Of a stretch of 52,786 bases of DNA, positions 44,581-52,786 are shown piece by piece. Source of the stretch: Halobacteriales archaeon QS_4_62_28 (GTDB lineage: Archaea; Halobacteriota; Halobacteria; Halobacteriales; Haloarculaceae); contig PXRO01000034.1 in the NCBI GenBank assembly GCA_003021685.1, positions 1,071 through 53,856 on the forward strand, read 5' to 3'. Position numbers and translations under genes: made by a program. The notes under the pieces are model-generated. The model was not told where the DNA came from and did not search any database. It saw only the letters and a program-made list of their open reading frames with translations. Position 1 is the first letter of the stretch. The number at the start of each line of letters is the position of its first letter.

Positions 44581-45585
44581 TTACTCGAAACCGACCGGTA
44601 CTCGCTCGCCCGTTTCGAGCGCGTCGATCATGGCATTGGCAGCTTCGAGCGAGCGGAGACCGTCCTCCCACGTGACCATCGGCGTCTCGCTGCCGAGTAC
44701 CGAGTCGACGAAGTGATCCAGTTCGAAGCGGTACATGTCTGTCTCGCGGCCGTGGAGTTCGTTTGCGTCGAGCATCTCGAAGCCGCCGTCAGTCGTGAGC
44801 GTCGTGCCGTTGTTCTCGATCACCAGTCGCCCGTAGCCATCGGTACCGGTCAGGCGGATCTCGTCGGTGCGGACGGTCGGATACTCGTCGCTCCGGGCCC
44901 AGTTCGTTTCGAGGGTCCCCACGGTACCGTCCTCGAACTGGAGCGTCGCGCTGACGACCGCGGGTGTCTCGTGGCCATCGAGGCCGCCACTGGCCGCTGC
45001 GAACACTGACGCGATGTCTGCACCGACGTACCAGCGCATCATGTCGATGTCGTGGACTGCGAGGTAGTACATCGGGTGGGTCCACTCGGCCACCATGTCG
45101 TAGATCTCTCGGTTTGCGATGCGTGCGGCCGTAATGGCGTGAACGTCACCGATCTCACCGTCGTCGATTCGGGCCTTGAGCGCGGCGTACTGTGGGTGGA
45201 ACCGACAGCAGTACCCGACCATGAGTTTGCCCGCCGAGGCCTCGGCGGCATCACCAATCGCTCTCGCGTCTTCGACCGTGTCGGCGATCGGTTTCTCCAA
45301 GAGGACGGAGACGTTACGTTCCAAGGCTGTCACTGCCGGTTCCCGGTGGTGGGCCTCCGGGGTTGCGACCGTCACAGCGTCCAGATCGTGATTCTTGATC
45401 GCCTCGCCGAGGTCCGTCGCAACGTGGGGAACGTCGTAGCTCTCGGCGACATTGTGGGCCCGCTCAGCATCCATATCGACGACGACCTGCAGATTCGTCA
45501 GTCGATGCTCACCGTACAGCCGCGTGTGCAACTCGCCGATAAAGCCAACACCGACGACAGCTACATCGAGCTGATCTGTTGGCAT
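44581..45585 (-). CDS. Gfo/Idh/MocA-family sugar oxidoreductase
   Basis: A 334-residue NAD(P)-dependent dehydrogenase. The Rossmann motif AVVGVGFIGELH is at about residues 9-20 and the active-site EKP signature in VLLEKPIAD near 97-105. The C-terminal domain has the PMYYLAVHDIDMMRW (H-x-x-D) catalytic region. ATG 45585 (MPTDQLDVAV) is chosen as the short N-terminus typical of the family. Its stop lies directly next to the converging aldehyde dehydrogenase stop. It likely performs the first oxidation of a sugar in the catabolic route, for example to a lactone or acid (inference). Confidence 0.9.
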   Translation of the reverse strand: MPTDQLDVAVVGVGFIGELHTRLYGEHRLTNLQVVVDMDAERAHNVAESYDVPHVATDLGEAIKNHDLDAVTVATPEAHHREPAVTALERNVSVLLEKPIADTVEDARAIGDAAEASAGKLMVGYCCRFHPQYAALKARIDDGEIGDVHAITAARIANREIYDMVAEWTHPMYYLAVHDIDMMRWYVGADIASVFAAASGGLDGHETPAVVSATLQFEDGTVGTLETNWARSDEYPTVRTDEIRLTGTDGYGRLVIENNGTTLTTDGGFEMLDANELHGRETDMYRFELDHFVDSVLGSETPMVTWEDGLRSLEAANAMIDALETGERVPVGFE

Positions 45586-45698
45586 ACAGTACAAACACGC
45601 GAAGCGAACGAACAAAAAGATTCGCTCCACAAGTCTATCAGAACCGTTTCGACGCAGACAGCGGCATACATAGCAAACAATCATTTATATTAGAAAAC

Positions 45699-45718
45699 CT
45701 ATATAAAGGGTGCACCCT
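45699..45718 (+). promoter_or_regulatory. Promoter and operator-like palindrome of the ABC transporter operon
   Basis: A strong TATA element, CTATATAAAGG, spans about 45699-45709, and the perfect 12-bp palindrome AGGGTGCACCCT sits at 45707-45718, overlapping its downstream edge. The ATG follows at 45730, so the transcript is leaderless or nearly so. A bound protein at this position would block the promoter, consistent with repression, probably by the IclR regulator or a similar sugar-responsive factor (inference). Confidence 0.6.
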
Positions 45719-45729
45719 ATTGACTATTT

Positions 45730-47442
45730 ATGGCAGCGGATAGTCAAATCGCCATAGACAAACGAGAGCGAGAGGTACTGGTTACCCGGGAGGACACGGG
45801 GCTGTCGCGTCGGAAGTACCTCGCCGCAGTCACGGCACTCGCTGGTTCGCCGATGCTGGCCGGTTGTGCAGGCGACGGCGACAGTGGCGCACAGACTGGC
45901 GACGGGACCGAGACTGGCGACGGTGATGGCGTAGCGACCGACACGGCGAGTGGCGAGCCACGGCCCGGTGGCCACTTGCGAACGTCGCTCGTCAGCCCGG
46001 TCAACCACTTCGACCTTCACATCAATGGTTTGATGGTCGCGTCGATTGTAGGTTACCAGTCGGTCGAGAAGCTGTTCGAACCGAACACGGACCTGGAACT
46101 CGTCGAGTTGCTGGCCACGGACGTATCGATTTCCGACGACGGGCTGACCTGGGACATCACGCTTCGTGAAGGAGCCATGTTCCACCCGCCCTACGAGCGC
46201 GAACTGGTCGCCGAGGACGTCGTCGCCAACTTCGAGCGGATCCTCGACGAAGACGTCGGATCGTTCCGCTCGCTGGTGCTCTCGGCCGTCGACTCGATGG
46301 AGGCGACCGGGGACTACTCGCTCAGACTCGAACTCGCCGAACAACAGGCCAGTCTCCAGGCCGGACTCGGCGGGTACTTCGGGATTCCAATCTTCTCGCC
46401 GGAGGCAATCGAAGAGGGGAACATCCGCAAGCAACCAGTCGGGACCGGTCCCTTCGTCTTCGAAGAGTGGACCCCCGAAGACCAGATCACGCTGTCGGCA
46501 TACGACAACTACTGGACGGAGGACCGCCCGTACGTCGATCAGGTCACCATCAGGCCAATAGCCGAGGCCTCGGTCCTGACGACGGAACTGACCGACGGCA
46601 ACCTCCACATGCTCCACAAGACGCCGGCAGACTTCAAGAGCCAGCTCGAAAACGACGACTCGGTCACGGTCCACGAGACGGACGGGCTGGGGTACCGTGC
46701 GCTCCACGTCAACCCCGGCAGCACGCCGACGGACGGGCGCGCGAACGGACTCCCGACGACGGATCCGCAGGTGCGCCGGGCCGTCCTCGAAGCGGTCAAC
46801 CGGACCGCGATGGTCGAAATCATCGAGGGCGGCCTCGGGACGCCGACCCAGAACTATTTCCCCGACGACCACCCCTGGCACGTCGACTATACACCCTACA
46901 CCGTGGAGGCCAATCCAGAGCGTGCCCGGGAACTCATCGGTGAATCCGGATTCAGTGAACCGGTCCCGATCACCATTATTTCGGCGTCGAGCGATCCGGT
47001 CCTCCAGCAACTGGGAACGATCACCCGCGACAATCTCTCGCAGGCAGGGTTCGAACCCGACCTCACCGAGTACGACATCGGGACCTGGGTCACCGAAGCG
47101 GAAGCGTTCCGATACGACGTAAACGTGAACTACTTCGCGGGCTGGTTCCATCCGGACGGACTCAGGGCGTGGATCGACCCCGACGGGCTCACCCAGATGA
47201 ACTACGAGACCGAAAACAGGGACCGGATCTTCGAGTTGTTCGACGAACTCAACTCGACGACCGACAAGTCCGAGGCCGATCCGCTCAATGAGGAACTCCA
47301 GCAACTCATGATTGACGACGCCGCGTACGTCCCGATGTACCACCCCCGAAAGGTCAGGACCACGCGCAACACCGTCCAGGACTTCACCGTCCATCCATTC
47401 CACCTCGCATACCGCCTCGACGAGGTGTGGCTCGACGAATGA
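45730..47442 (+). CDS. ABC transporter substrate-binding lipoprotein, dipeptide/oligosaccharide type (family 5)
   Basis: A 570-residue extracellular binding protein. The N-terminus has a twin-arginine signal (R27-R28 in SRRKYLAAV) and a lipobox MLAGC with the modified cysteine at C46. A Gly/Asp/Thr-rich linker (about 47-72) leads into the large SBP_bac_5 fold, with GDGTETGDG... in the linker, SVEKLFEPNTDLELVELLATD and TLREGAMFHPP early in the domain, and RRAVLEAVNRTAM in the middle. In archaea such 'peptide-type' systems often import sugars or oligosaccharides, which fits the neighbouring genes; dipeptides or nickel remain possible. Confidence 0.92.
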   Translation: MAADSQIAIDKREREVLVTREDTGLSRRKYLAAVTALAGSPMLAGCAGDGDSGAQTGDGTETGDGDGVATDTASGEPRPGGHLRTSLVSPVNHFDLHINGLMVASIVGYQSVEKLFEPNTDLELVELLATDVSISDDGLTWDITLREGAMFHPPYERELVAEDVVANFERILDEDVGSFRSLVLSAVDSMEATGDYSLRLELAEQQASLQAGLGGYFGIPIFSPEAIEEGNIRKQPVGTGPFVFEEWTPEDQITLSAYDNYWTEDRPYVDQVTIRPIAEASVLTTELTDGNLHMLHKTPADFKSQLENDDSVTVHETDGLGYRALHVNPGSTPTDGRANGLPTTDPQVRRAVLEAVNRTAMVEIIEGGLGTPTQNYFPDDHPWHVDYTPYTVEANPERARELIGESGFSEPVPITIISASSDPVLQQLGTITRDNLSQAGFEPDLTEYDIGTWVTEAEAFRYDVNVNYFAGWFHPDGLRAWIDPDGLTQMNYETENRDRIFELFDELNSTTDKSEADPLNEELQQLMIDDAAYVPMYHPRKVRTTRNTVQDFTVHPFHLAYRLDEVWLDE

Positions 47443-47467
47443 GCCATCTGATACCAAACACGACCAC

Positions 47468-48418
47468 ATGAGCTGGGCAAGTTACGCGATCAAGCGGGGG
47501 CTCGCTAGCCTGGTGATGCTGTTTATCGCGTCGATCGTCGTCTTTGGCATCGTGCGGCTGATCCCGGGCGACCCCGTCAGTATCATCCTCGGCACACAGC
47601 AGGGGACGGCGGGGGCAGAGGAGGCACTGCGTCGCCAACTCGGCCTGGACAAGCCCCCGTGGATCCAGTATATAGAGTGGCTCACCGGCCTCCTGACCGG
47701 CGACTGGGGGGAGAGTATCATCAGCGGCCAATCGATTGAACGGCTCGTCGCGATTCGGTACCCCCGCTCGCTCCAGCTCGCGTTTCTCGGCATCATCGTC
47801 GCGATGGTCATCGCATTCCCGCTGGGGATCGCCGGTGCGGTTCGCAGAAACACGGCGGCTGATTACGCCGCGATCGTGTTCTCGCAGGTCGGCGTCTCGA
47901 TCCCGAGTTTCTGGCTCGGCATTCTGTTGATTTTCATCTTCGGTGGCGTGCTCGACGCGTTACCCCCCTCTGGATACGTCTCGTTCAACGAGAATGTCGT
48001 CGAGAGTCTCAGATACTCAGTTATGCCCGTTGCAGTGCTTGCGGTCATCAACGGTGCGATCGTCACGCGATATCTCCGATCCGAGATGCTCGAGGAGTTG
48101 AACAAGGACTACGTCCGGACGGCAAGAGCATACGGCCATCCATCAGAGCGTATCGTCGGCCGATACGTGCTCAAAAACGCGCTGATCCCAACGGTCACCG
48201 TCATCGGGATTCAGGTCGGTTGGATGGTCGGTGGCATCGTCATCATCGAGCAGGTGTTTGATTACTCCGGGCTCGGCCAGCTCATCCTCAACGGACTCCT
48301 GAGTCGTGACTACCCGGTCGTCCAGATCGGGATTCTCATCCTCGCGGCCACGTTCATCGTGATCAACCTCGTCGTCGACCTGCTGTACGGCTGGCTCGAT
48401 CCACAGGTGAAATACTGA
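47468..48418 (+). CDS. ABC transporter permease, DppB type
   Basis: A 316-residue inner permease with six membrane helices. RLIPGDPVSIILG and the early LGLDKPPWIQYIEWLTGLLTGDWGES (broken core: LGLDKPPW...GDWGES) are typical DppB features, and the cytoplasmic EAA loop reads DYVRTARAYGHPSERIV. ATG 47468 is chosen because it starts the first membrane helix; 25 nt after the binding protein. It forms the channel with the next gene. Confidence 0.94.
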   Translation: MSWASYAIKRGLASLVMLFIASIVVFGIVRLIPGDPVSIILGTQQGTAGAEEALRRQLGLDKPPWIQYIEWLTGLLTGDWGESIISGQSIERLVAIRYPRSLQLAFLGIIVAMVIAFPLGIAGAVRRNTAADYAAIVFSQVGVSIPSFWLGILLIFIFGGVLDALPPSGYVSFNENVVESLRYSVMPVAVLAVINGAIVTRYLRSEMLEELNKDYVRTARAYGHPSERIVGRYVLKNALIPTVTVIGIQVGWMVGGIVIIEQVFDYSGLGQLILNGLLSRDYPVVQIGILILAATFIVINLVVDLLYGWLDPQVKY

Positions 48419-49338
48419 TGCTCGGAACAGTCCTCGATCTGGCGTACCCGTCCCGAATCACGAACCGGCTGCTCGCGGAGAACAGCCAGACGAAACGCGC
48501 CCTCGCTCGACTGCGCCAGAACACGATCGGGATGGTCGGGCTCGGGATCCTCGTCGGGTATCTCGCCGTTGCAGTCGTCGGGCCACTGTACGTCACCTCG
48601 GATCCGAACGCGATCCAGGCGGCCGACCGTCTCCAAGCACCGAGTCTCGCCCACCCGTTCGGCACCGACCGGTTCGGCCGGGACGTGTTCGCACGGACGA
48701 TCGTCGCCGCCAGAGCGAACCTGCGGGTCGCGGCCATCGTCGTTGCCTCGTCATCACTCGCCGGTGTGACCCTCGGCTTGCTGGCCGGCTACTACCAGGG
48801 GCTCGTCGACGAAGCGATCATGCGCGTCGTAGACGTGCTGTTTGCGTTTCCACATCTCCTGCTTGGCCTCATTGTTATCGCCATTCTCGGCCCGGGACTC
48901 GACAAGGCGATCGTCGCACTCTCGGTTGCTTACGTCCCGGTCATGATACGTATCACACGGGGAAGCGCGATCTCGGTTCGCAACGAGGAGTACGTCCTCG
49001 CGGCCGAATCCTACGGCGAGAGTTCGATGAACATCATGTTCCGCGATATGTTACCGAACCTCCTGTCGGCAGTACTCGTCCAGGCGACGATCATCTTCGC
49101 GTTCTCGACGCTGACAGAGGCTGGCCTCTCGTATCTCGGGCTCAGTGCCCAGCCCCCGACGATCACTTGGGGCGTGATGATCAGCGAGGCACAGGCCACC
49201 CTGGAGCTTGCGCCGTGGGCCAGCTTCTTCCCCGGTGTCGCGATCATGATCACAGTACTTGGACTGACGTTTTTCGGCGTTGGGCTGCGGGATGCATTCG
49301 ATCCTAAGACAAAAATCGACATCGAGGAGGGGCGGTAG
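48418..49338 (+). CDS. ABC transporter permease, DppC type
   Basis: A 306-residue permease. HPFGTDRFGRDVFARTIVAAR near residue 78-98 (core GTDRFGRDVF) and the EAA loop EEYVLAAESYGESSMNIMFR are DppC signatures, with six hydrophobic helices. The start overlaps the dppB-type stop by one nt (TGATG), so expression is coupled. Confidence 0.94.
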   Translation: MLGTVLDLAYPSRITNRLLAENSQTKRALARLRQNTIGMVGLGILVGYLAVAVVGPLYVTSDPNAIQAADRLQAPSLAHPFGTDRFGRDVFARTIVAARANLRVAAIVVASSSLAGVTLGLLAGYYQGLVDEAIMRVVDVLFAFPHLLLGLIVIAILGPGLDKAIVALSVAYVPVMIRITRGSAISVRNEEYVLAAESYGESSMNIMFRDMLPNLLSAVLVQATIIFAFSTLTEAGLSYLGLSAQPPTITWGVMISEAQATLELAPWASFFPGVAIMITVLGLTFFGVGLRDAFDPKTKIDIEEGR

Positions 49339-49339
49339 C

Positions 49340-51472
49340 ATGACCGGTGATCCCTTACTGGACGTCCGCGATCTCCACGTCGAGTTTCAGACCGAACGAG
49401 GCATCGTTCAGGCCGTCGACGGCTTAAGCTACGAGATCTACGAGGGGGAGACCTACGGTGTCGTCGGGGAGAGTGGCGCGGGCAAGAGTGTATCTGCGCT
49501 GTCGATCATCCGACTCATCGAGAGTCCAGGCCGGATTACTGACGGAGAGATACGCTACAGGGGACGGGACCTGCTTGCACTCTCAGGGGAGGAACTCAGA
49601 CAGCTCCGGGGCAACGAGATCGCGATGATCTTCCAAGACCCGATGACGGCGCTCAACCCCGTGTACACGATCGGAACACAGATCATCGAGACGATTCAGG
49701 AACACCGGGACGTCTCCGGGACCGAGGCGCGCGAGCGGACGATCCAGTTGCTCGGTGATGTCGGCATTCCCGATCCCGCCAAGCGCATCGACGAGTACCC
49801 GCACCAGTTCAGCGGTGGCATGCGCCAGCGTGCACTCATCGCGATGGCACTCTCCTGTGATCCCAACCTGATCATCGCCGACGAGCCGACGACCGCACTC
49901 GATGTGACCATCCAGGCCCAGATCCTCGAACTGCTCGACGAACTGCAAGCCGAATACGATCTGTCGGTCCAGTTGATCACTCATGATATGGGCGTTATCG
50001 CAGAGATGTGTGATCGGGTGGCGGTCATGTACGCAGGCAAAAAGGTCGAAGAAGGGCCGATTGAAGAACTGTACCACTCGCCACGACACCCCTACACGGT
50101 CGGGTTACTGAAAGCGATTCCACGGCTGGACGACCCACGGGAGCGACTGTCGACGATTCCCGGTCGGATGCCGGACCTCGTGACGACACCCAGCGGGTGT
50201 TCCTTTCGGGACCGTTGTCCCCACGCGATTGAGGCCTGTGCCGAGGAAGAACCACCGCTCGTTTCCGTCGAAGCCAGCGACGGCGACCATCAGTCAGCCT
50301 GCATCCGCATCGACGAGATCGATTTCGAGCGAGAGACGGCACTCGATATGGGGCCCACAGCGACAGAGCACGACGTCTCCGGCGAAGCACTGCTCGGCGT
50401 GTCGAACCTCCGGAAATACTTCGATCCCGAGTCACAGAGCTGGTGGGATCGACTTATTGGGGACCGGCAGTACGTCCATGCCGTCGAGGACGTCTCCTTC
50501 TCGATACGGAGAGGAGAGACGCTCGGCCTCGTCGGCGAGTCTGGCTGTGGCAAGACGACACTCGGCCAGACAGTCACGCGACTGTACGAACCCGACGAAG
50601 GGACGATCCTGTTTGCCGGAGACGACCTTACGGGGATGGGGCGTCGGGAACTCAAAGACGCTCGGGCCGACCTGCAGGTCATTTTTCAGGACCCCTTTTC
50701 GAGTCTCAATCCCCGCCGCACAGTCAAAGACATCATTGGCCGTCCCCTGGAAATCCACGACAACGTCGGCTCCGAAGAGGAAAAGCGCGAACGCGTAGCG
50801 GCGCTCCTGATGGACGTAGGGTTAGAAGAGAGTCACATGAACCGCTACCCCCACGAGTTCAGTGGTGGGCAAAAACAACGCATTGGCATCGCACGCGCGC
50901 TCGCCGTCGAACCTGATTTTATCGTTGCTGACGAACCAGTAAGTGCACTCGACGTGAGCGTCCAGGCAAAGATCATTAATCTCCTCATGGACCTGCAAGC
51001 GGAGTACGGCCTGACGTACCTGTTTATCGCCCACGATCTCAACGTCGTCCAGCACATCTCCGACCGGATCGGCGTGATGTATCTCGGAGAAATCGTGGAA
51101 CTGGGCACTGTCGAACAGGTGTTTTCACCGCCCTATCACCCCTACACCGAGGTGTTGCTGTCGGCGATCACCCAACCCGATCCCAGGAGTGTGACAGACC
51201 GCATCGTCCCGGACGGTGAACCACCGAGTCCGATTGATCCCCCCTCCGGCTGTCGGTTTCACACGCGCTGTCCCTACGCCATGCCGGTCTGTGAGTCGAC
51301 CATCCCCGAGTCCATCGAACAGGAGCACGGACATACAATCGGCTGTCACCTGTTCGACGAAAAAATGGTCGACGGGGAGACGGACGTGGCATCGATACTC
51401 GCCGACCAGGGGGCAGTCGTCACTGACCGGACGGCAGGCGAACAGGAGTTTCCGACGGATTCCGACGATTAG
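49340..51472 (+). CDS. Fused dipeptide/oligosaccharide-type ABC ATPase (DppD-DppF in one chain)
   Basis: A 710-residue protein with two complete ATPase domains. The first half has Walker A GESGAGKS (about 42-49), signature FSGGMRQRA and Walker [13 protein letters not shown]. The second half has GESGCGKT (about 401-408), [15 protein letters not shown] and [12 protein letters not shown]. Each half ends with a cysteine cluster of the oligopeptide-transporter type ([14 protein letters not shown] and a later Cys; [14 protein letters not shown] and a later Cys), a motif that can hold an iron-sulfur cluster in some DppD proteins. ATG 49340 directly after the dppC-type gene. Fusion of the two ATPases replaces separate dppD and dppF genes. 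Confidence 0.93.
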   Translation: MTGDPLLDVRDLHVEFQTERGIVQAVDGLSYEIYEGETYGVVGESGAGKSVSALSIIRLIESPGRITDGEIRYRGRDLLALSGEELRQLRGNEIAMIFQDPMTALNPVYTIGTQIIETIQEHRDVSGTEARERTIQLLGDVGIPDPAKRIDEYPHQFSGGMRQRALIAMALSCDPNLIIADEPTTALDVTIQAQILELLDELQAEYDLSVQLITHDMGVIAEMCDRVAVMYAGKKVEEGPIEELYHSPRHPYTVGLLKAIPRLDDPRERLSTIPGRMPDLVTTPSGCSFRDRCPHAIEACAEEEPPLVSVEASDGDHQSACIRIDEIDFERETALDMGPTATEHDVSGEALLGVSNLRKYFDPESQSWWDRLIGDRQYVHAVEDVSFSIRRGETLGLVGESGCGKTTLGQTVTRLYEPDEGTILFAGDDLTGMGRRELKDARADLQVIFQDPFSSLNPRRTVKDIIGRPLEIHDNVGSEEEKRERVAALLMDVGLEESHMNRYPHEFSGGQKQRIGIARALAVEPDFIVADEPVSALDVSVQAKIINLLMDLQAEYGLTYLFIAHDLNVVQHISDRIGVMYLGEIVELGTVEQVFSPPYHPYTEVLLSAITQPDPRSVTDRIVPDGEPPSPIDPPSGCRFHTRCPYAMPVCESTIPESIEQEHGHTIGCHLFDEKMVDGETDVASILADQGAVVTDRTAGEQEFPTDSDD

Positions 51473-51479
51473 CCGGGGC

Positions 51480-52283
51480 CTACGTGACGTTTTCGTGGAT
51501 ATCCAGCAGGAGCGACTCCATCTCGTCACCGAGCAACTGGTAGATCGCGTCACCCTTTTCGGCGCTGGCTAACTCGGGTGCACCGATTGCGCCAGTCGCC
51601 GAGTACTCCTCGAACCCGCGATAGACCGCGAGTGGACCGCCTTCCAGGAGATCCTGGGTCCCGAGTTCGTACGGTTCGTCGAGTGCCGGCGCGTCGAGAG
51701 CGTCCTCGTCGACGAAGTCCGGGTGGACCGACAGCATGAGTGACGTTTCGAACTCGCCGCCGTGGGACATTCCGCCGATATCGCTCTCGCGGATCTCGTC
51801 GATGAACTGGCTCGCTAGCTCGAAGTAAGTGAGTCCCAGTACCTGCACGTCCTCGTGTGTGTCACCGATCACACTCACTGCCGCCGAAATGAGAGCCTTG
51901 TTCCCGCCGTGGCCATTGAGCAAGAGGAGTGCGTCGAAGTCGTTTTCTAGCGCGCTGTCTGCGATGTTGCCCAGGGCCTGTAACATCACGGAGAAATCGA
52001 GCGTGATCGTGCCGCCAAACGCCATGTGGTGTGGTGAAAAGCCCGACCAGAACGGTGGCGTCTTCAAGATGGGGACCGAGTCTGCGACCCGATCCGTGCC
52101 GAGGTCCGCGATAGCATCGACCAGTATCGTATCGGTGGCCACCGGGAGATGGTGACCGTGTTGCTCAATGCTTCCGACAGGAACGACGAGGATCGAACCG
52201 TCTCGCCCGCCGATCGACTGTATCTCTCGGTACGTCATTGCGGCCCACGCACTACCGGCCGCTCCGATGCGTTCTTGGACCAT
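51480..52283 (-). CDS. Creatininase-family metal hydrolase
   Basis: A 267-residue creatininase/ArfB-type amidohydrolase. PVGSIEQHGHHLPVATDT (about 36-53) carries the first metal ligands (E, H, D), and NGHGGNKALI and SHGGEFETSLML supply further His/Glu ligands. ATG 52283 follows a GGTTATAAG TATA element about 30 nt upstream. Family members act on creatinine, on pyrimidine precursor formamides or on other cyclic amides and lactones; here context suggests a hydrolytic step in the catabolic cluster, but the substrate is unknown. It converges on the ABC operon with 7 nt between the stops. Confidence 0.88.
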   Translation of the reverse strand: MVQERIGAAGSAWAAMTYREIQSIGGRDGSILVVPVGSIEQHGHHLPVATDTILVDAIADLGTDRVADSVPILKTPPFWSGFSPHHMAFGGTITLDFSVMLQALGNIADSALENDFDALLLLNGHGGNKALISAAVSVIGDTHEDVQVLGLTYFELASQFIDEIRESDIGGMSHGGEFETSLMLSVHPDFVDEDALDAPALDEPYELGTQDLLEGGPLAVYRGFEEYSATGAIGAPELASAEKGDAIYQLLGDEMESLLLDIHENVT

Positions 52284-52786
52284 ATTCGATATTCGCTGCA
52301 GGATGTCTTATAACCAATGCCCTGATCGGTCGGAGTTGACAAGGCGGCGCGTGCCCGGAGATGCAATGTTTCACACCGAGTCGGATAGTAAGTGTCACTA
52401 TTAGGTTTTTCTTATATAAATAGAATATTAACAATATTTTGTTACGAACGGCCGTCATTGTCGGTCCTCCGATATACTCTACCTGATACGGTCAGATAGA
52501 GTATAGAATACCAGCAAAGTATTCGTTCTCTCGAAGGAACCCACTTTTTCGTGGTTCTTAGCATCGCTTCGCCCCTATCAATTGATTTCCTTCGAAGTCA
52601 AATGCGGGAACCGGAATCGAGACAGTCATCAGTCGCTCACCCGCCACAGCTCCCGTCCTAAACACGAGCGAAGAGAATACTTGCCATCGTATAGACGTTT
52701 CAGACCCAGTACTACGAGATCAGGACAGTCGTGCTGATGACTGCGTTGTGAACGGGTGGTCGCGTCGGAATCGACGCTATCCACAA
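52284..52786. other. Intergenic right-end region with a hairpin repeat
   Basis: After the creatininase gene promoter (52305-52320) no coding frame with haloarchaeal character is visible to the window end. A hairpin of nine-bp arms plus an inner stem, TATACTCTA-C-CTGA-TACGG-TCAG-A-TAGAGTATA, lies at 52473-52505. A second imperfect hairpin, GGAACCCAC / GTGGTTCTT, lies at about 52539-52560. They may be terminators or ends of a mobile element beyond the window. AT content is raised from 52395 to 52445. Confidence 0.5.

Noticed and set aside
45724-47469. A 581-codon minus-strand frame opposite the substrate-binding protein
   Set aside because: The plus strand carries a clear Tat lipoprotein signal and SBP fold; the opposite frame is a composition artefact.
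1-52786. CRISPR arrays, tRNA and rRNA genes
   Set aside because: No regularly spaced repeats, no tRNA-like GTTCGAATC arms with acceptor stems, and no rRNA blocks were recognised.

Overview
This 52.8 kb window is chromosomal DNA of a halophilic archaeon (class Halobacteria). The proteins are strongly acidic. TATA boxes sit about 25-30 nt before many start codons, which is typical of leaderless haloarchaeal transcripts. It carries an archaeal A-type ATP synthase, archaeal release factor aRF1, class I lysyl-tRNA synthetase, UPF0200/UPF0201 genes and a haloarchaeal bacteriorhodopsin. The rhodopsin reads like the cruxrhodopsin tribe of Haloarcula and relatives, so a member of Haloarculaceae is the best guess (inference, no search was run).

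Region 1 (1-11.3 kb) is mostly housekeeping. It has a secreted PKD-type protein cut by the left edge, a site-2 protease, a small conserved winged-helix-like protein, then pyrH-lysS-site-2 protease, argS, a MinD-like ATPase and the release factor gene.

Region 2 (11.3-26 kb) is the bioenergetics block, nearly all on the minus strand. The ATP synthase operon atpH-I-K-E-C-F-A-B is separated from atpD by about 4.2 kb. That interval holds a decayed IS200/IS605-type element, a Yip1-family membrane protein gene and a complete phototrophy cassette: bacteriorhodopsin, lycopene cyclase and Blh carotene cleavage enzyme. A light-driven proton pump, the two enzymes that make its chromophore from lycopene, and the machine that uses the gradient therefore lie together.

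Region 3 (25.4-39 kb) holds a quinone-type methyltransferase, a pilin / secreted protein / membrane-anchored HTH regulator group, etfBA, a short prenyl diphosphate synthase, YccF, UPF0200-UPF0201, a HAD hydrolase, a membrane cytochrome b-molybdopterin fusion, a histidine-kinase fossil, two half-size MgtE-like transporters, an ICMT-like protein and SRP54. Two intergenic regions here contain long or nested inverted repeats.

Region 4 (39-52.3 kb) is an accessory catabolic island. It contains a cupin, a KDPG-aldolase-family protein, an IclR regulator, an enolase-superfamily sugar-acid dehydratase-like enzyme, an aldehyde dehydrogenase, a Gfo/Idh dehydrogenase, a complete dipeptide/oligosaccharide-type ABC importer with a fused double ATPase, and a creatininase-family hydrolase. 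Taken together it looks like uptake and non-phosphorylating oxidative breakdown of a sugar or sugar acid; the substrate is unknown. Palindromes lie beside the promoters of the transporter and of the aldehyde dehydrogenase. No tRNA, rRNA or CRISPR array was recognised.
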